A stretch of DNA of 64,000 nt from Burkholderiales bacterium. Lineage in GTDB: Bacteria > Pseudomonadota > Gammaproteobacteria > Burkholderiales > Casimicrobiaceae. The position numbers were made by a program, and so were the translations under genes. Below, in pieces: positions 27,881 to 37,424 of this stretch. Below the pieces are notes generated by a model. The model worked only from the letters and a program-made list of their open reading frames with translations. It was not told the DNA's origin and searched no databases. The number at the start of each line of letters is the position of its first letter. Position 1 is the first letter of the stretch. The DNA is taken from positions 297,872 to 361,871 of the forward strand of contig JANXNI010000032.1 of NCBI GenBank assembly GCA_025354165.1, read 5' to 3'.

Positions 27881-28868
27881 TTTTTCGGCTCTGCCGTTTT
27901 GCCGGTACCACCCCGCTGCGCTTCATCCACGCATCGAGTTCGGCGTTAAATTTTTTGGTCTCCGCGAGCAGCCATTCGACGAAGGCGCGCACTTCGCTGC
28001 GAGATTTTGAGCGCTCCGATACGACAAGATAGCTGCCACCGCCCGTCGCGGCGGACACCTCAATGGGACGAATCAGATCTCCTGCCATGAACACATCGGC
28101 GCCATACGTTCGCCCCAGTACCACGCCCTGCCCGCCCTGAGCGGCGAGAAAAGTCTGCATGATGAAATCGAACTTCAGTTGCGAACGTCCTTTGACTTCC
28201 GGTTGCCCGACAGCTTCAAAAAAACTCGGCCAGGTGGAGCGTATCTCCGCCGGGCCACCCGCAGCGCCCTCGATCAGGGTGTGCAATTTGAGGTCATCCA
28301 ATTGCTTGAGGCGCGGTGCGGTTTTCAGGTAATTCGGGCTCACGAGCGGAAACAACACTTCCTCGATCAAGAGCGTTGCATCAGGGGGGGCCGCCTCGGA
28401 TCGCATATAGCGAATCGCTACATCAACGTCTTCGGTATCGAGATCAAACATGCGGTCGGTGGCACCGATATCGAGGTCGGCGGTGGGACGCAAATTGCGA
28501 AACCCCTGCAGTCGCGGGATGAGCCACAACGACGCGAACGATGCGAACGTGGTGACTGAAACACGAGGTGAATTGACATCGCGGCGCAGTCGCTCAACGC
28601 CATTGTCGAGATCATGCAAAACACGCTGCACCAGCGGCAAAAATTCACGTCCGGAAGGGGTCAAGGCAATCTCGCGCGCCTTGCGAACGAAGAGTGAAAC
28701 ACCTAATTCGTCCTCCAGACCCTGTACCTGACGGCTCACGGCCGATTGCGTCAGCGACAGTGCATTCGCCGCTGCCGTCAGGCTCGCGAGCCGCGCTGCT
28801 GCTTCGAATCCGCGTAGTCCGGCGAGCGTGAGCGGACGACTTCTGGAGGCTAAATAGGGTGTTTGCAT
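27876..28868 (-). CDS. LysR family transcriptional regulator (GcvA-like)
   Basis: DNA-binding regulator of 330 residues. The N-terminal winged helix reads LRGFEAAARLASLTAAANAL then LTQSAVSRQVQGLEDELGVS, a standard LysR HTH. The effector domain follows with GcvA-like features (ATDRMFDLDTEDVDVAIRYM). It is divergent from a DUF2917 gene with 114 bp between them, a pairing I know from other beta-proteobacteria, so that gene is a likely target. A perfect palindrome lies directly upstream. The last codons and stop are inside a REP-like repeat, so the C-terminus may have been altered. Confidence 0.9.
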   Translation of the reverse strand: MQTPYLASRSRPLTLAGLRGFEAAARLASLTAAANALSLTQSAVSRQVQGLEDELGVSLFVRKAREIALTPSGREFLPLVQRVLHDLDNGVERLRRDVNSPRVSVTTFASFASLWLIPRLQGFRNLRPTADLDIGATDRMFDLDTEDVDVAIRYMRSEAAPPDATLLIEEVLFPLVSPNYLKTAPRLKQLDDLKLHTLIEGAAGGPAEIRSTWPSFFEAVGQPEVKGRSQLKFDFIMQTFLAAQGGQGVVLGRTYGADVFMAGDLIRPIEVSAATGGGSYLVVSERSKSRSEVRAFVEWLLAETKKFNAELDAWMKRSGVVPAKRQSRKM

Positions 28869-28876
28869 GCGTTCTA

Positions 28877-28892
28877 TGCAGTCTCGACTGCA
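28877..28892. promoter_or_regulatory. Candidate LysR operator
   Basis: TGCAGTCTCGACTGCA is a perfect 6+6 palindrome with a 4-nt spacer, ending eight bases before the LysR start codon in the LysR/DUF2917 divergent gap. LysR proteins commonly bind interrupted dyads near their own start and autoregulate. Assigned from position and symmetry only. Confidence 0.4.
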
Positions 28893-28982
28893 ATCAATGC
28901 GTTGTACAGCGGGGAATTATCCCTCTTAAATAGCACCCAAGGACTACTTCCCTATTATTTTTAGTCCGCAAGGAATACAGCC

Positions 28983-29363
28983 ATGAACTCCCTTCAATTT
29001 CCACTCGCCACTCAAGACTGGACACTCGGCAAAAGCCGGGCACTGGCATTGCAGGCCGCGCAGGTGAAAAGCGTTGAGGCATTGTCGGGCGCACTCTGGG
29101 TCACCGTATCCGGCAGCGCACAGGACTTTTTTGTAAAGCACGGCGAAACCGTCACCATCCCGTGTCGTCACGGTCAGGTCGTCATCGAGGCACTGGGCGA
29201 CGAGAGCGTCGTCCGCATCGGCCAGCATGCCGAATCGATGGTGTCGAATTCGCAGACGTTTGCACACGCGGCGTACGTATCGGTGGTTTGCCCAGTCGTG
29301 CGTGGCTTGCGTAAAGCCGCTGACTGGCTTGACCCATCGCCTGTGGCGGCTCGCGCACACTAG
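28983..29363 (+). CDS. DUF2917 domain-containing protein
   Basis: A 126-residue protein with the DUF2917 pattern: an N-terminal stretch ending in a cupin-like core LSGALWVTVSGSAQDFFVKHGETVTIP and GQVVIEALGDESVVRI. Function is unknown; the fold suggests a small beta-barrel. AAGGAAT lies upstream of the ATG. It is divergent from the LysR gene and followed by a strong terminator, so it is monocistronic and probably LysR-controlled. Confidence 0.82.
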   Translation: MNSLQFPLATQDWTLGKSRALALQAAQVKSVEALSGALWVTVSGSAQDFFVKHGETVTIPCRHGQVVIEALGDESVVRIGQHAESMVSNSQTFAHAAYVSVVCPVVRGLRKAADWLDPSPVAARAH

Positions 29364-29427
29364 GCTTCTGCCATCTCAGTCAGCCTCTCCTTGAGGGAGG
29401 CTGCGCACAGATTTATAGCTCCCCGCT

Positions 29428-29459
29428 GCTACGGCACCTCCCAGTGCCGTAGCTTTTTT
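29428..29459 (+). terminator. Rho-independent terminator
   Basis: A perfect 10-bp stem, GCTACGGCAC/GTGCCGTAGC, with a 6-nt loop is followed by six T. It ends the DUF2917 transcript and lies just before the convergent metalloprotease 2 stop codon. Confidence 0.92.
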
Positions 29460-29467
29460 CGTTTCTA

Positions 29468-32311
29468 CTAGCCGACAACGCGCGTTGCTTGTGCTTTCAG
29501 TGCGGTGTCGAGCGTGTCTGCAATTTCGTCGTAGTGCGCGCGGGTCTGCGTCGACAGACGAGGATTGGCTTTGGCCTGTTGCGCGCGGGCGAGGAGGGTT
29601 TTCGCGGTCAGGCGGTGCAGTGCGCGGGCGTCGCCCGAGGCCGTGCCGACACTGGGCTTGTTAATGATCGACACCAGACGACGCGCATGTTCACGTTGCA
29701 GCGCGCGGCGCGATGGCGTGACGTCGGTCACCGCGTCGCCCCAGACGGCGCGCGTCAGCGTGCCGTAGAGTTCGTCCAGCGTCAGCGCGTTGGCCGGTAC
29801 CGCGAGCTTGTTGCGTGAATTCTGGATGCGCTCAGCGACGCGGATGGACATCAGTCGATCCAGCGCAACGGTTTGCATGCCAAGCAGGGTTGCGTCGAGC
29901 GAACGATCCAGAGGCGGCGTGTAACCACGGTCAAGTGCGGGCTCGGTCAGTCGGCTCGCGAACTCAGGCTTCAGATTGAAGCCGTTTGCGGCGAACAGAT
30001 TGTCCGCGACGAGTTTCAATGCGGCGCGCTGTTTGTCCGCTGGAACCGGCGTGAGTGGCGCACGGTTGCTGCCGGCCTGATCGCGCAGATAAACGACGCC
30101 ACCGACAAACTTGGTGGCAATTTCGAACGCACCCGTCAGTTGACCGAGGCCGCTCGCGAAGTTACGCGTGAGTTCGTCGTAACCGGCACCGACAGGCAGT
30201 TGCCGCTTCTGCAAACGGTCAAACAGTTCGCGTGAGAGCTGGATGCGGCGCTGCGCGTAGTCGAGCGGATCGCCGCCGACGTCGCGCTGGTTCACCTGTG
30301 GATCCATGCCATCCAGATCGCCGAAAAGCTCTTCGTCAGTGCCGTAAGCGAGCTGTGGCTCCGTGCTGCGCGCAGCGATTTTTTCGAGCGCGGCTTTTTC
30401 GTCGGCAACGGGCAATTCTTTGTAGGCGTACTCAATGGCCCAGTAGTCATACGGCCCGAGTGTGCTCATGACGTATTCGCCCTGCGGCTCTTTGTCGAGT
30501 GCAATGTTGAACGCGTTGTAATCCATGACTGAACCGCCAAGGCCATTGGCTTTGGTGAACGCAGGATCGTTGATTTGCGCCTGCGTGTAAATCGTCGACG
30601 CACGGAAGTTGTGGCGGAAGCCGAGCGTATGGCCGACTTCGTGCGTTACGACGTCTTTGAGCGTGGCATGCACGATGCGCTCAGCTTCTTTCGGATCCAT
30701 CGCGTCACCCGCGCGCATGGCCAGCAGGTCGAGCGCAAAGCTTGCCTCTTCAATCGCAGATTGACCGTAAGAGCACAACTCGAAACTGGCATCGTCACCA
30801 AACTGCAAATTGCTCGGCAGACCGGAGGGTTTGCGCGCGGGCAGGAAGCTGCTGGCGGCGTCGATGCTGCCCGAATCCATCGCCATCGATGCGTTCATTG
30901 CGGTGGCGGCGGGCATAGGTCGTGGATATTGCTCAAACGCGCGGCGACGTGGCAGCGTGACCCAGCCGTTGCCGATCGTGATATCGGCGTCGAGAATTTC
31001 ACCCGTACGCGGGTCGACGCGCGACGGTCCCACTGCGAGTGCGCCGTCTGAATAGTCAACAAACCAGCGCACTGACGCGCGGCCCGTTTCATGCGTGCTC
31101 CACTTGGCGTCATCGGGCTGTTGCTCAACGTGAATCGCATTTTTGTAGCCAATTTTTTCGAACGCTTTATTCCATTCAAGCACGCCCGCTTTTACCGATT
31201 CACGGTACTCGACGGGAATGTTTTTATCGAGCCAGTAAGTGATCGGTTTTTTCGGTTCCGAGAGCGCCGCGCTCGGGTCTTTTTTCTCGAGACGCCAGCG
31301 GTTCACCACGTACTTTCGCGTAAACGCGGCGTCGTTGTCGCTGAAGTCCCACAGAGGCTGGTTGAAGTGACCGACACGACCATCAGCCGCGCGCGCGTGC
31401 ATCGGTTCATCAGGCAATTTTGAGAGCGTGTAGAACAGACCGATAAAGAAGCTGCGCGGATCAGGCACGCCATTGATCGGGCGCGGTTGCGGTGCGGGCG
31501 ACGGCACTGGCGACGGCACCGGCAGCTTTGGCACGGAGAAGTGCGCGGTCACGTCGAACGTCGTGGCATCGTCGCGTGCGGCCGTTTCTTTGAAATACGA
31601 GTTGGCACGATCGAGGCTATAGCCCGCGCGGTAAACGCTGTCGAATTGATACGTGAGCATCGGAATATCGCCAAGCAGGAGCGCGTTGGCCTCGACGAGC
31701 ACGGTCTTTTTTTCGGGATGCGGCAGGCTCACGATGGTCGCTGCGGCGAGCAGACTGTCGCTGGTGCCGTCCGCCGTGGCCAGCGCAATCGGCGTCGCTG
31801 GTTTGGCGTAATTGCTGAAATTGCGTGCGATCAACTGCACGTTGTTGCCGATTTTCTTGAACGTGATGATGTTGCCGCGAAGCATTGCGCGCGCCACGGA
31901 TGCGCCCGCGTCACCCATCACGCCGCGACTCATGTTCGTCTGCAAATAGTAGAGCTGGTCGAACTGCTCGGGTTTGATCTCAATCCAGACTTTTTCGTCC
32001 TTGGTCCACAAAGTGAACAGGCCGGGCTGCTCCTTCGCGTCCTTGATGATCTCTGCAAACGGGCGCGGCGCACCGGGAGCAGCGGCAGCGCCGGGTGGAC
32101 GCGCGCCACCGGCGGCGGCGGGCGCTGCGGTCGCGGCTCCCGCCACAGTGGCGCTGGCGGCCGATGATGCGGGCGCGCCGACGGGCGTGCTTGCTGCGGC
32201 AGCCGCAGCGCTGGCGGCGGCTGGCGGAGGCACAGTGGCGCATGACGTCAGCACCCACGCGGTGCCGCCAAAGAGCGTGCTAAACAGAGCGGAACGAGAC
32301 CGGAAAAACAT
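29468..32311 (-). CDS. Zinc-dependent metalloprotease lipoprotein (DUF5117/DUF5118 type), paralogue 2
   Basis: Second copy of the large metalloprotease, 947 residues. Lipobox LTSC follows a signal helix, then an Ala/Pro-rich linker. The zinc motif HEVGHTLGFRHNF lies near residue 556, with GGSVMDYNAFN after it. Shared blocks with paralogue 1 include RWRLEKKDPSAALSEPKKPI and EWNKAFEKIGYKNAI. Unlike paralogue 1 it has an insertion of roughly 35 residues (PRPMPAATAMNASMAMDSGS region) before the conserved ELCSYG. I start at the ATG at 32311, which has GGGAG five bases upstream; an open frame to 32338 enters a 116-bp palindrome. Confidence 0.9.
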   Translation of the reverse strand: MFFRSRSALFSTLFGGTAWVLTSCATVPPPAAASAAAAAASTPVGAPASSAASATVAGAATAAPAAAGGARPPGAAAAPGAPRPFAEIIKDAKEQPGLFTLWTKDEKVWIEIKPEQFDQLYYLQTNMSRGVMGDAGASVARAMLRGNIITFKKIGNNVQLIARNFSNYAKPATPIALATADGTSDSLLAAATIVSLPHPEKKTVLVEANALLLGDIPMLTYQFDSVYRAGYSLDRANSYFKETAARDDATTFDVTAHFSVPKLPVPSPVPSPAPQPRPINGVPDPRSFFIGLFYTLSKLPDEPMHARAADGRVGHFNQPLWDFSDNDAAFTRKYVVNRWRLEKKDPSAALSEPKKPITYWLDKNIPVEYRESVKAGVLEWNKAFEKIGYKNAIHVEQQPDDAKWSTHETGRASVRWFVDYSDGALAVGPSRVDPRTGEILDADITIGNGWVTLPRRRAFEQYPRPMPAATAMNASMAMDSGSIDAASSFLPARKPSGLPSNLQFGDDASFELCSYGQSAIEEASFALDLLAMRAGDAMDPKEAERIVHATLKDVVTHEVGHTLGFRHNFRASTIYTQAQINDPAFTKANGLGGSVMDYNAFNIALDKEPQGEYVMSTLGPYDYWAIEYAYKELPVADEKAALEKIAARSTEPQLAYGTDEELFGDLDGMDPQVNQRDVGGDPLDYAQRRIQLSRELFDRLQKRQLPVGAGYDELTRNFASGLGQLTGAFEIATKFVGGVVYLRDQAGSNRAPLTPVPADKQRAALKLVADNLFAANGFNLKPEFASRLTEPALDRGYTPPLDRSLDATLLGMQTVALDRLMSIRVAERIQNSRNKLAVPANALTLDELYGTLTRAVWGDAVTDVTPSRRALQREHARRLVSIINKPSVGTASGDARALHRLTAKTLLARAQQAKANPRLSTQTRAHYDEIADTLDTALKAQATRVVG

Positions 32312-32335
32312 AAAAACTCCCGTAAAAATTCTGTA

Positions 32336-32451
32336 CAACTTATGATGGGAAGCCCCACTTCTCAGGGGCTACGTGCCAAATATGCTATTTATCGACTTTA
32401 TCGAGTTTCCGCTGTCAGCCCTTAATCCGCCGTATTTTCAGAAAAAAGCTG
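32336..32451 (+). repeat. 116-bp palindromic element, copy B
   Basis: Starts CAACTTATGATGGGAAG (left arm diverged), has GGGGCTACG at the family position, centre TCGA at 32392-32395, and a well conserved right arm whose reverse complement reads CAGCTTTTTTCTGAAAATAC. It lies 24 bp upstream of the metalloprotease 2 start codon, mirroring copy A. Confidence 0.9.
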
Positions 32452-32571
32452 TACGGTAAAAGTCGATAATATTTCAACCAGTGTAGAGGCGATTTTTGTC
32501 GCGATGGTTCGGTGAGACGAATGCACGGAAAGTGGGACTGAACGGCGATACCGCAGCGCCTCCGCGCTGAA

Positions 32572-33972
32572 TCAGTCGATTAAAACCATCTCACCACGCA
32601 AACTATGCGGCGCCGCGTCGGTGATCTTTACGTTGACGTATTGACCGATTAAACGCTCATTGCCGGGGAAATTCACGATACGCATGCTCTCAGCGCGGCC
32701 CGCAAGCTCGGTGCTGCTCTTACGCGAAACGCTCTCGACCAGCACGCGCTCGGTCGTGCCGACCATCGCCTTGCTGTAGCCGAAAAAGAGCTCGTCCAGC
32801 CGCTTTTGCAGTTGATACAAACGCTGCGACTTCTCGGCGGCGGGCGTGTCGTCTTTCAGGTCAGCCGCCGGCGTTCCCGGACGTGCCGAGTAGACAAAAC
32901 TGAACGCACCGTCGAATGCCACATCATCGATCAATTTCATCGTGAGGTCGTGATCTTTTTGCGTTTCGCCCGGAAATCCAACGATGAAATCCGACGTCAA
33001 CAGAATATTCGGTCGCACCGCGCGCAGCTTCCTGATCGTGCTCTTGTACTCAAGCGCCGTGTAGCCGCGCTTCATCGCCGCGAGGATGCGATCCGAGCCG
33101 TGCTGCACTGGCAAATGCAGTTGCGACGTGAGCTTCGGTACTTTGCCGTATACCTCGATCAGCGACGCGCTCATCTCGCGGGGATGACTCGTGGTGTAGC
33201 GAATGCGCTCAATGCCGGGGATTTCGTCGATGTATTCGATCAGCATCGCGAAGTCCGCGATGTCTGTCGACTCACCCATTTTTCCGCGATAGGCATTGAC
33301 GTTTTGTCCGAGTAGCGTGACTTCTTTTACCCCCTTGATCGCCAATTCCGCGATCTCGGTCAGTACGTCTTCAAACGGACGCGAAACCTCTTCGCCACGC
33401 GTGTACGGCACCACGCAAAACGAGCAATATTTGCTGCACCCTTCCATGATCGACACGAATGCGCTTGCGGCTTCCACGCGCGCAGGCGGCATGTTGTCGA
33501 ACTTCTCAATTTCGGGGAACGAAATGTCCACCTGCGAGCGCCCGGTCTCGCGGCGTTTCGCAATCAGCGCGGGCAGGCGATGCAATGTCTGCGGGCCGAA
33601 CACCACGTCAACAAACGGCGCACGCTCAACAATCGCCGCGCCTTCCTGTGACGCCACGCAACCGCCGACGCCGATCACCAGATTCGGATTCGATTTTTTG
33701 AGTTCGCGCACACGACCCAGATCGTGAAACACTTTTTCCTGCGCTTTCTCACGCACCGAGCAGGTGTTGAACAGAATGACATCTGCGTTTTCCGGTGTAT
33801 CGGTTTTCTCGTATCCGCTCGCCTCCGAAGCGTCCAGAATGTCCGCCATCTTGTCGGAGTCGTATTCATTCATCTGGCAACCGAAGGTGCGGATGAAGAG
33901 TTTTTTCTTGGGGGCTAGCGTGGCAGGCGCGACAGCAGCGGCATCCGCCAGAGCAGAGATTTCGTTTTGCAT
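32572..33972 (-). CDS. miaB: tRNA-2-methylthio-N6-dimethylallyladenosine synthase
   Basis: Radical-SAM methylthiotransferase of 466 residues that adds the methylthio group to i6A37 of tRNA. The N-terminal UPF0004 domain has three cluster cysteines ([33 protein letters not shown] and [16 protein letters not shown]). The radical SAM motif is [18 protein letters not shown]. The C-terminal TRAM domain begins around [11 protein letters not shown]. The motifs and length fit MiaB rather than RimO or MtaB. It stands alone on the minus strand. Confidence 0.96.
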   Translation of the reverse strand: MQNEISALADAAAVAPATLAPKKKLFIRTFGCQMNEYDSDKMADILDASEASGYEKTDTPENADVILFNTCSVREKAQEKVFHDLGRVRELKKSNPNLVIGVGGCVASQEGAAIVERAPFVDVVFGPQTLHRLPALIAKRRETGRSQVDISFPEIEKFDNMPPARVEAASAFVSIMEGCSKYCSFCVVPYTRGEEVSRPFEDVLTEIAELAIKGVKEVTLLGQNVNAYRGKMGESTDIADFAMLIEYIDEIPGIERIRYTTSHPREMSASLIEVYGKVPKLTSQLHLPVQHGSDRILAAMKRGYTALEYKSTIRKLRAVRPNILLTSDFIVGFPGETQKDHDLTMKLIDDVAFDGAFSFVYSARPGTPAADLKDDTPAAEKSQRLYQLQKRLDELFFGYSKAMVGTTERVLVESVSRKSSTELAGRAESMRIVNFPGNERLIGQYVNVKITDAAPHSLRGEMVLID

Positions 33973-34077
33973 AGTGTGCAGGGCGCGCGGCTTTATCCGG
34001 CGGTGCTTTTAGGTGAAGCAGCCATTTTACGGGCTCCAGATGCACCGCCTCGGTTGCCGACGCCCGGCGGCCCCGCA

Positions 34078-35496
34078 CTATCGCGACTCGCCACGGCAGC
34101 CTTCCTTCTGACGCGTCTCCATCGGCTGATTCACAATCGTCGGCGCTTGCGGGCTGGGCGCCGCCGGTTTCGGCAACACGGCATCTGCCGACTGTGGGCA
34201 GGGCGGCAGGAACGCATCTGCCACGGCGCGACGAAAGCGTTGATCGGATGTGAGCGAGGGCGCAACCGAAATCGGCGCACGCCCGCGTTGATTATTCAAG
34301 TCCCGCGCTGCGTCACGGGCAACTGCCGAGCGCGATTTGTACGGATCAAAACCATCAATATTTCCGGACGGCAGACCAGGAGCGCGATCTGCGCTGGCCC
34401 CGGTAGGCGTGGCAACCGTGCCGTCACCCGTGCGCGGGGAAGGCAGAGAAACCACCGCGCCGGAGCGGCCACCCGTTGCGCCAGACGACGCCGGACTGCC
34501 AGATGTCGCACCGCCGGCGCTTGAAGGGCTGCCCGCAGGTGCGGCTGACGAGGCCGGCGAAGCTGACGCGGCCGGAGCCGCAGCCGGCGTTGCGCTTGGC
34601 GCGGGTCCCGTGAGCACCGGCGTGGCGGTCGTCGCCGGGATCGCAGGCGCCGCTATGACGGGTGCAGCCTGGGCCGCTGTTTGTGGCGCCGGTACTGCGA
34701 CGGGTGCGGACACGGCGGTTGTTGGCGGCATCGGTACGGCCACTGGCAGCGGCAAGATTGGCGCGGCAACGGGCGTGGGCGGCGCTGGCGTCGGCTTTGC
34801 GGGCTCGGGTGTGGCTTGGGTAGGCACCGATTGTGAAGGGGGCTGCGCCACCGGCGGCGGCGTAATCGCGGCGGGAACCGGTGCGATCTCTTTCACCTCG
34901 GGCTTCGGCGGCTGCGCCTCAACCACGGGAACTGGAGGCGGTGGCGTCGGCGTTGGCACGGGCGGTTGCGGCGTCACTGCGGGGGGCGGCGTTTTCAGCT
35001 CGGCCGGTTTGGGTGTGACGAGCTCGGGCACCGTGGGCACCGGTTGCGGCGCAGGTGGCTGTTCTTTAACTTCAACTTTCGGCGCGGGCGGCACGACGGG
35101 GACGATACGCTCAACGGGCGGTGCAGGTAGTTCGGCTTTGGGTATCGGGGGATCAAGTTCCTCCGCTCTGAGCAGCGCTGGCGGCGCGGTCACCTTCACG
35201 GTCGTGTTGCGCGGTGGTTCGACACGCGGTGCCTCCGGTGCGGCTTTCGCGGGCTCTGGTTTGGGGGATTCCGCCGGGGCGCTCTGCACAAGCCGCGCAT
35301 TAAACCGCTTGCTAGTGTCCGATAGGGCTTCGGCGGTCGGCGTCCGCCAACCAAAACTGTTGCCACCCACCTGAATCGTCAACACCGCCAGATGCACTAG
35401 CAGCGACAAGCCAATCGCCCACAGCAGGCCGCGTTTCGCGCTGACCTGCATGTCGTGCGCGAGGGCGCGGGTGTCGGTGATGGCGGCGGCAGTCAT
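34078..35496 (-). CDS. Proline/alanine-rich single-pass membrane protein, TonB-like architecture
   Basis: A 472-residue protein of unknown function. A short cytosolic N-terminus is followed by one TM helix (LLWAIGLSLLVHLAVLTIQV), then more than 250 residues dominated by Pro, Ala, Val and Thr in XP-type repeats, an Ala/Ser/Gly-rich segment and a short C-terminal region with two cysteines (FLPPCPQSADA, KEGCRGESR). The layout recalls TonB or FimV-like spanning proteins, but a TonB C-terminal domain is not visible and no ExbB/ExbD genes are near. ATG at 35496 is chosen over an upstream frame to 35535. It is divergent from the dehydratase gene. Confidence 0.7.
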   Translation of the reverse strand: MTAAAITDTRALAHDMQVSAKRGLLWAIGLSLLVHLAVLTIQVGGNSFGWRTPTAEALSDTSKRFNARLVQSAPAESPKPEPAKAAPEAPRVEPPRNTTVKVTAPPALLRAEELDPPIPKAELPAPPVERIVPVVPPAPKVEVKEQPPAPQPVPTVPELVTPKPAELKTPPPAVTPQPPVPTPTPPPPVPVVEAQPPKPEVKEIAPVPAAITPPPVAQPPSQSVPTQATPEPAKPTPAPPTPVAAPILPLPVAVPMPPTTAVSAPVAVPAPQTAAQAAPVIAAPAIPATTATPVLTGPAPSATPAAAPAASASPASSAAPAGSPSSAGGATSGSPASSGATGGRSGAVVSLPSPRTGDGTVATPTGASADRAPGLPSGNIDGFDPYKSRSAVARDAARDLNNQRGRAPISVAPSLTSDQRFRRAVADAFLPPCPQSADAVLPKPAAPSPQAPTIVNQPMETRQKEGCRGESR

Positions 35497-35583
35497 GGTT
35501 ATTCCAAGAGTGTATGCGGCAGAGCCATTTACCACCGGTCATGGTGCTACCCTTCTTACTAGATAGAAAACAAGGAGTGCAAC

Positions 35584-37317
35584 ATGGGAAACCGCGACGA
35601 CGACAGCAAATTCAAACGACGCAGCCAGCAATGGTTCGGCAAGCTCGACAAAGATGGCTTTGCACATCGCTCATGGATGAAAAATCAGGGTCATCCGAAC
35701 GATCTGTTCGACGGTCGTCCGGTCATCGGCATCTGCAACACGTGGAGCGAGCTGAACCCGTGCAATGCGCACTTCCGCGAGATCGCCGATTTCGTCAAAA
35801 AAGGCGTGTGGGAAGCGGGCGGCTGGCCGCTGGAGTTCCCCGTGATGTCCACAGGCGAGGTGCTCATGCGCCCCACCGCGATGCTCTATCGCAACTTGGT
35901 CAGCATGGATGTTGAAGAAAGCATCCGCGGCAATCCGATTGATGGCGTGGTGCTGCTCATGGGATGCGACAAAACGACGCCATCGCTCGTGATGGGCGCA
36001 GCGTCCTGCGACATTCCGACCATTGGTTTGTCGGGCGGCCCGATGTTGAATGGTCGCTACAAAAACGAGATTCTCGGCAGCGGCACCGGCGTCTGGCAGA
36101 TGAGCGAAAAAGTGCGCGCTGGCACCATGCGTCTCGAAGAATTTATGGACGCCGAAGCAGGCATGCACCGCAGTAAGGGCCATTGCATGACGATGGGCAC
36201 CGCGAGCACGATGGCGTCGATGGTGGAATCGCTCGGCCTTTCGTTGCCAGGCAACGCGGCAATTCCGGCGGTGGACGCGCAGCGCTATCGTCTCGCGCAA
36301 CTCACCGGACGACGCATCGTGGAGATGGTGAAAGAGGATATGCGCCTAAGCCAGATCCTCACGCGGCAAGCCTTCGAAAACGCCATCAAAACACTCGCCG
36401 CAATTGGCGGATCGACCAACGCCGTGATCCATCTGCTGGCGATGGCCGGACGCATCGGCGTGCCGCTCAAGCTCGATGATTTCGAACTGGGTTCAAACAT
36501 GCCGAATCTCGTGGACATTCAGCCGAGCGGCAAACATTTGATGGAAGATTTTTATTACGCGGGCGGACTGCCCACGGTGCTGAAATCCATCGGCGATTCG
36601 CTGCACAAGGATGCGCTCACCGCCAACGGCAAGACGATTTGGGAGAACGTCAAGGATGCGGAGAACTTCAACGCCAGCGTCATTCGCCCGCTCGACAATC
36701 CGTTCATGGCCAACGCTGGCATCACCATCCTGCGCGGCAATCTCGCGCCCAACGGCGCCGTGATCAAACCGAGCGCCGCGACCGCAAGCCTGCTGCAACA
36801 TCGCGGCAAAGCCGTCGTATTCGAGACCATCGAAGAGCTGCACGAACGCATCAACGACGAATCGCTCGACATCGACGAGAACAGCGTAATGGTGCTAAAA
36901 AACTGCGGCCCAAAAGGCTACCCCGGCATGGCCGAAGTCGGCAACATGCCACTGCCGCCGAAGGTGCTGCGCAAGGGCATCTCGGACATGGTGCGCGTGA
37001 GCGACGCCCGCATGAGCGGCACCGCGTACGGCACCGTCGTGCTGCACGCCGCGCCCGAAGCCGCAGCCGGTGGTCCGCTCGCGTTTGTGAAGACGGGCGA
37101 CTGGGTCACGCTAGACACCGCCGGGCGCAAGCTTTCGATGGAAGTAACAGATGCCGATCTCGCGCGCCGCAAAGAAGGCTGGGCGCCACCAAAACCGCCG
37201 ATTGATCGCGGCTACTGGAAGCTCTATATCGATCATGTGCTCGGGGCGGATACCGGGGCGGATTTGGATTTTCTGGTTGGGAAGTCGGGGACGCCGGTTT
37301 TGCGGGAGAGTCACTGA
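35584..37317 (+). CDS. IlvD/Edd family dehydratase, sugar-acid (L-arabinonate/D-xylonate-like) type
   Basis: Iron-sulfur dehydratase of 577 residues. Cluster-related cysteines occur in ICNTWSELNPCNAHFR, LLMGCDKTTPS and HRSKGHCMTMGTASTM. The N-terminus (FKRRSQQWFGKLDKDGFAHR) and the C-terminus (DRGYWKLYIDHVLGADTGAD) are typical of the aldonate dehydratases, not of dihydroxyacid dehydratase IlvD. It would convert a pentonate to a 2-keto-3-deoxy acid. AAGGAG lies seven bases before the ATG. No transport or downstream sugar genes are adjacent, so the exact substrate is open. Confidence 0.88.
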   Translation: MGNRDDDSKFKRRSQQWFGKLDKDGFAHRSWMKNQGHPNDLFDGRPVIGICNTWSELNPCNAHFREIADFVKKGVWEAGGWPLEFPVMSTGEVLMRPTAMLYRNLVSMDVEESIRGNPIDGVVLLMGCDKTTPSLVMGAASCDIPTIGLSGGPMLNGRYKNEILGSGTGVWQMSEKVRAGTMRLEEFMDAEAGMHRSKGHCMTMGTASTMASMVESLGLSLPGNAAIPAVDAQRYRLAQLTGRRIVEMVKEDMRLSQILTRQAFENAIKTLAAIGGSTNAVIHLLAMAGRIGVPLKLDDFELGSNMPNLVDIQPSGKHLMEDFYYAGGLPTVLKSIGDSLHKDALTANGKTIWENVKDAENFNASVIRPLDNPFMANAGITILRGNLAPNGAVIKPSAATASLLQHRGKAVVFETIEELHERINDESLDIDENSVMVLKNCGPKGYPGMAEVGNMPLPPKVLRKGISDMVRVSDARMSGTAYGTVVLHAAPEAAAGGPLAFVKTGDWVTLDTAGRKLSMEVTDADLARRKEGWAPPKPPIDRGYWKLYIDHVLGADTGADLDFLVGKSGTPVLRESH

Positions 37318-37323
37318 TTTTGA

Positions 37324-37361
37324 CTCCCTCTCTCACGGTGCGGGAGGGGATCGAGGTCAGG
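37324..37361 (+). repeat. CCCTCTCCCGC/GAGAGGG-type intergenic repeat (copy 1, degenerate)
   Basis: CTCCCTCTCTCACGGTGCGG then GAGGGGATCGAGGTCAGGG forms a small imperfect hairpin seven bases after the dehydratase stop. Related copies lie at 49740-49775 and 61724-61763. This motif type is widespread in proteobacterial intergenic DNA. Confidence 0.55.
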
Positions 37362-37424
37362 GCGGTCGTTCTTTTCTCGCGGCTAGCTTGCCGAACCACG
37401 AGTAGCATCGGTTAGGATATTGCT

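Noticed and set aside
34337..35374. 345-codon Gly/Ala/Thr-rich frame on the plus strand
   Set aside because: Exact antisense of the proline-rich membrane protein; the glycine richness is simply the complement of proline codons.
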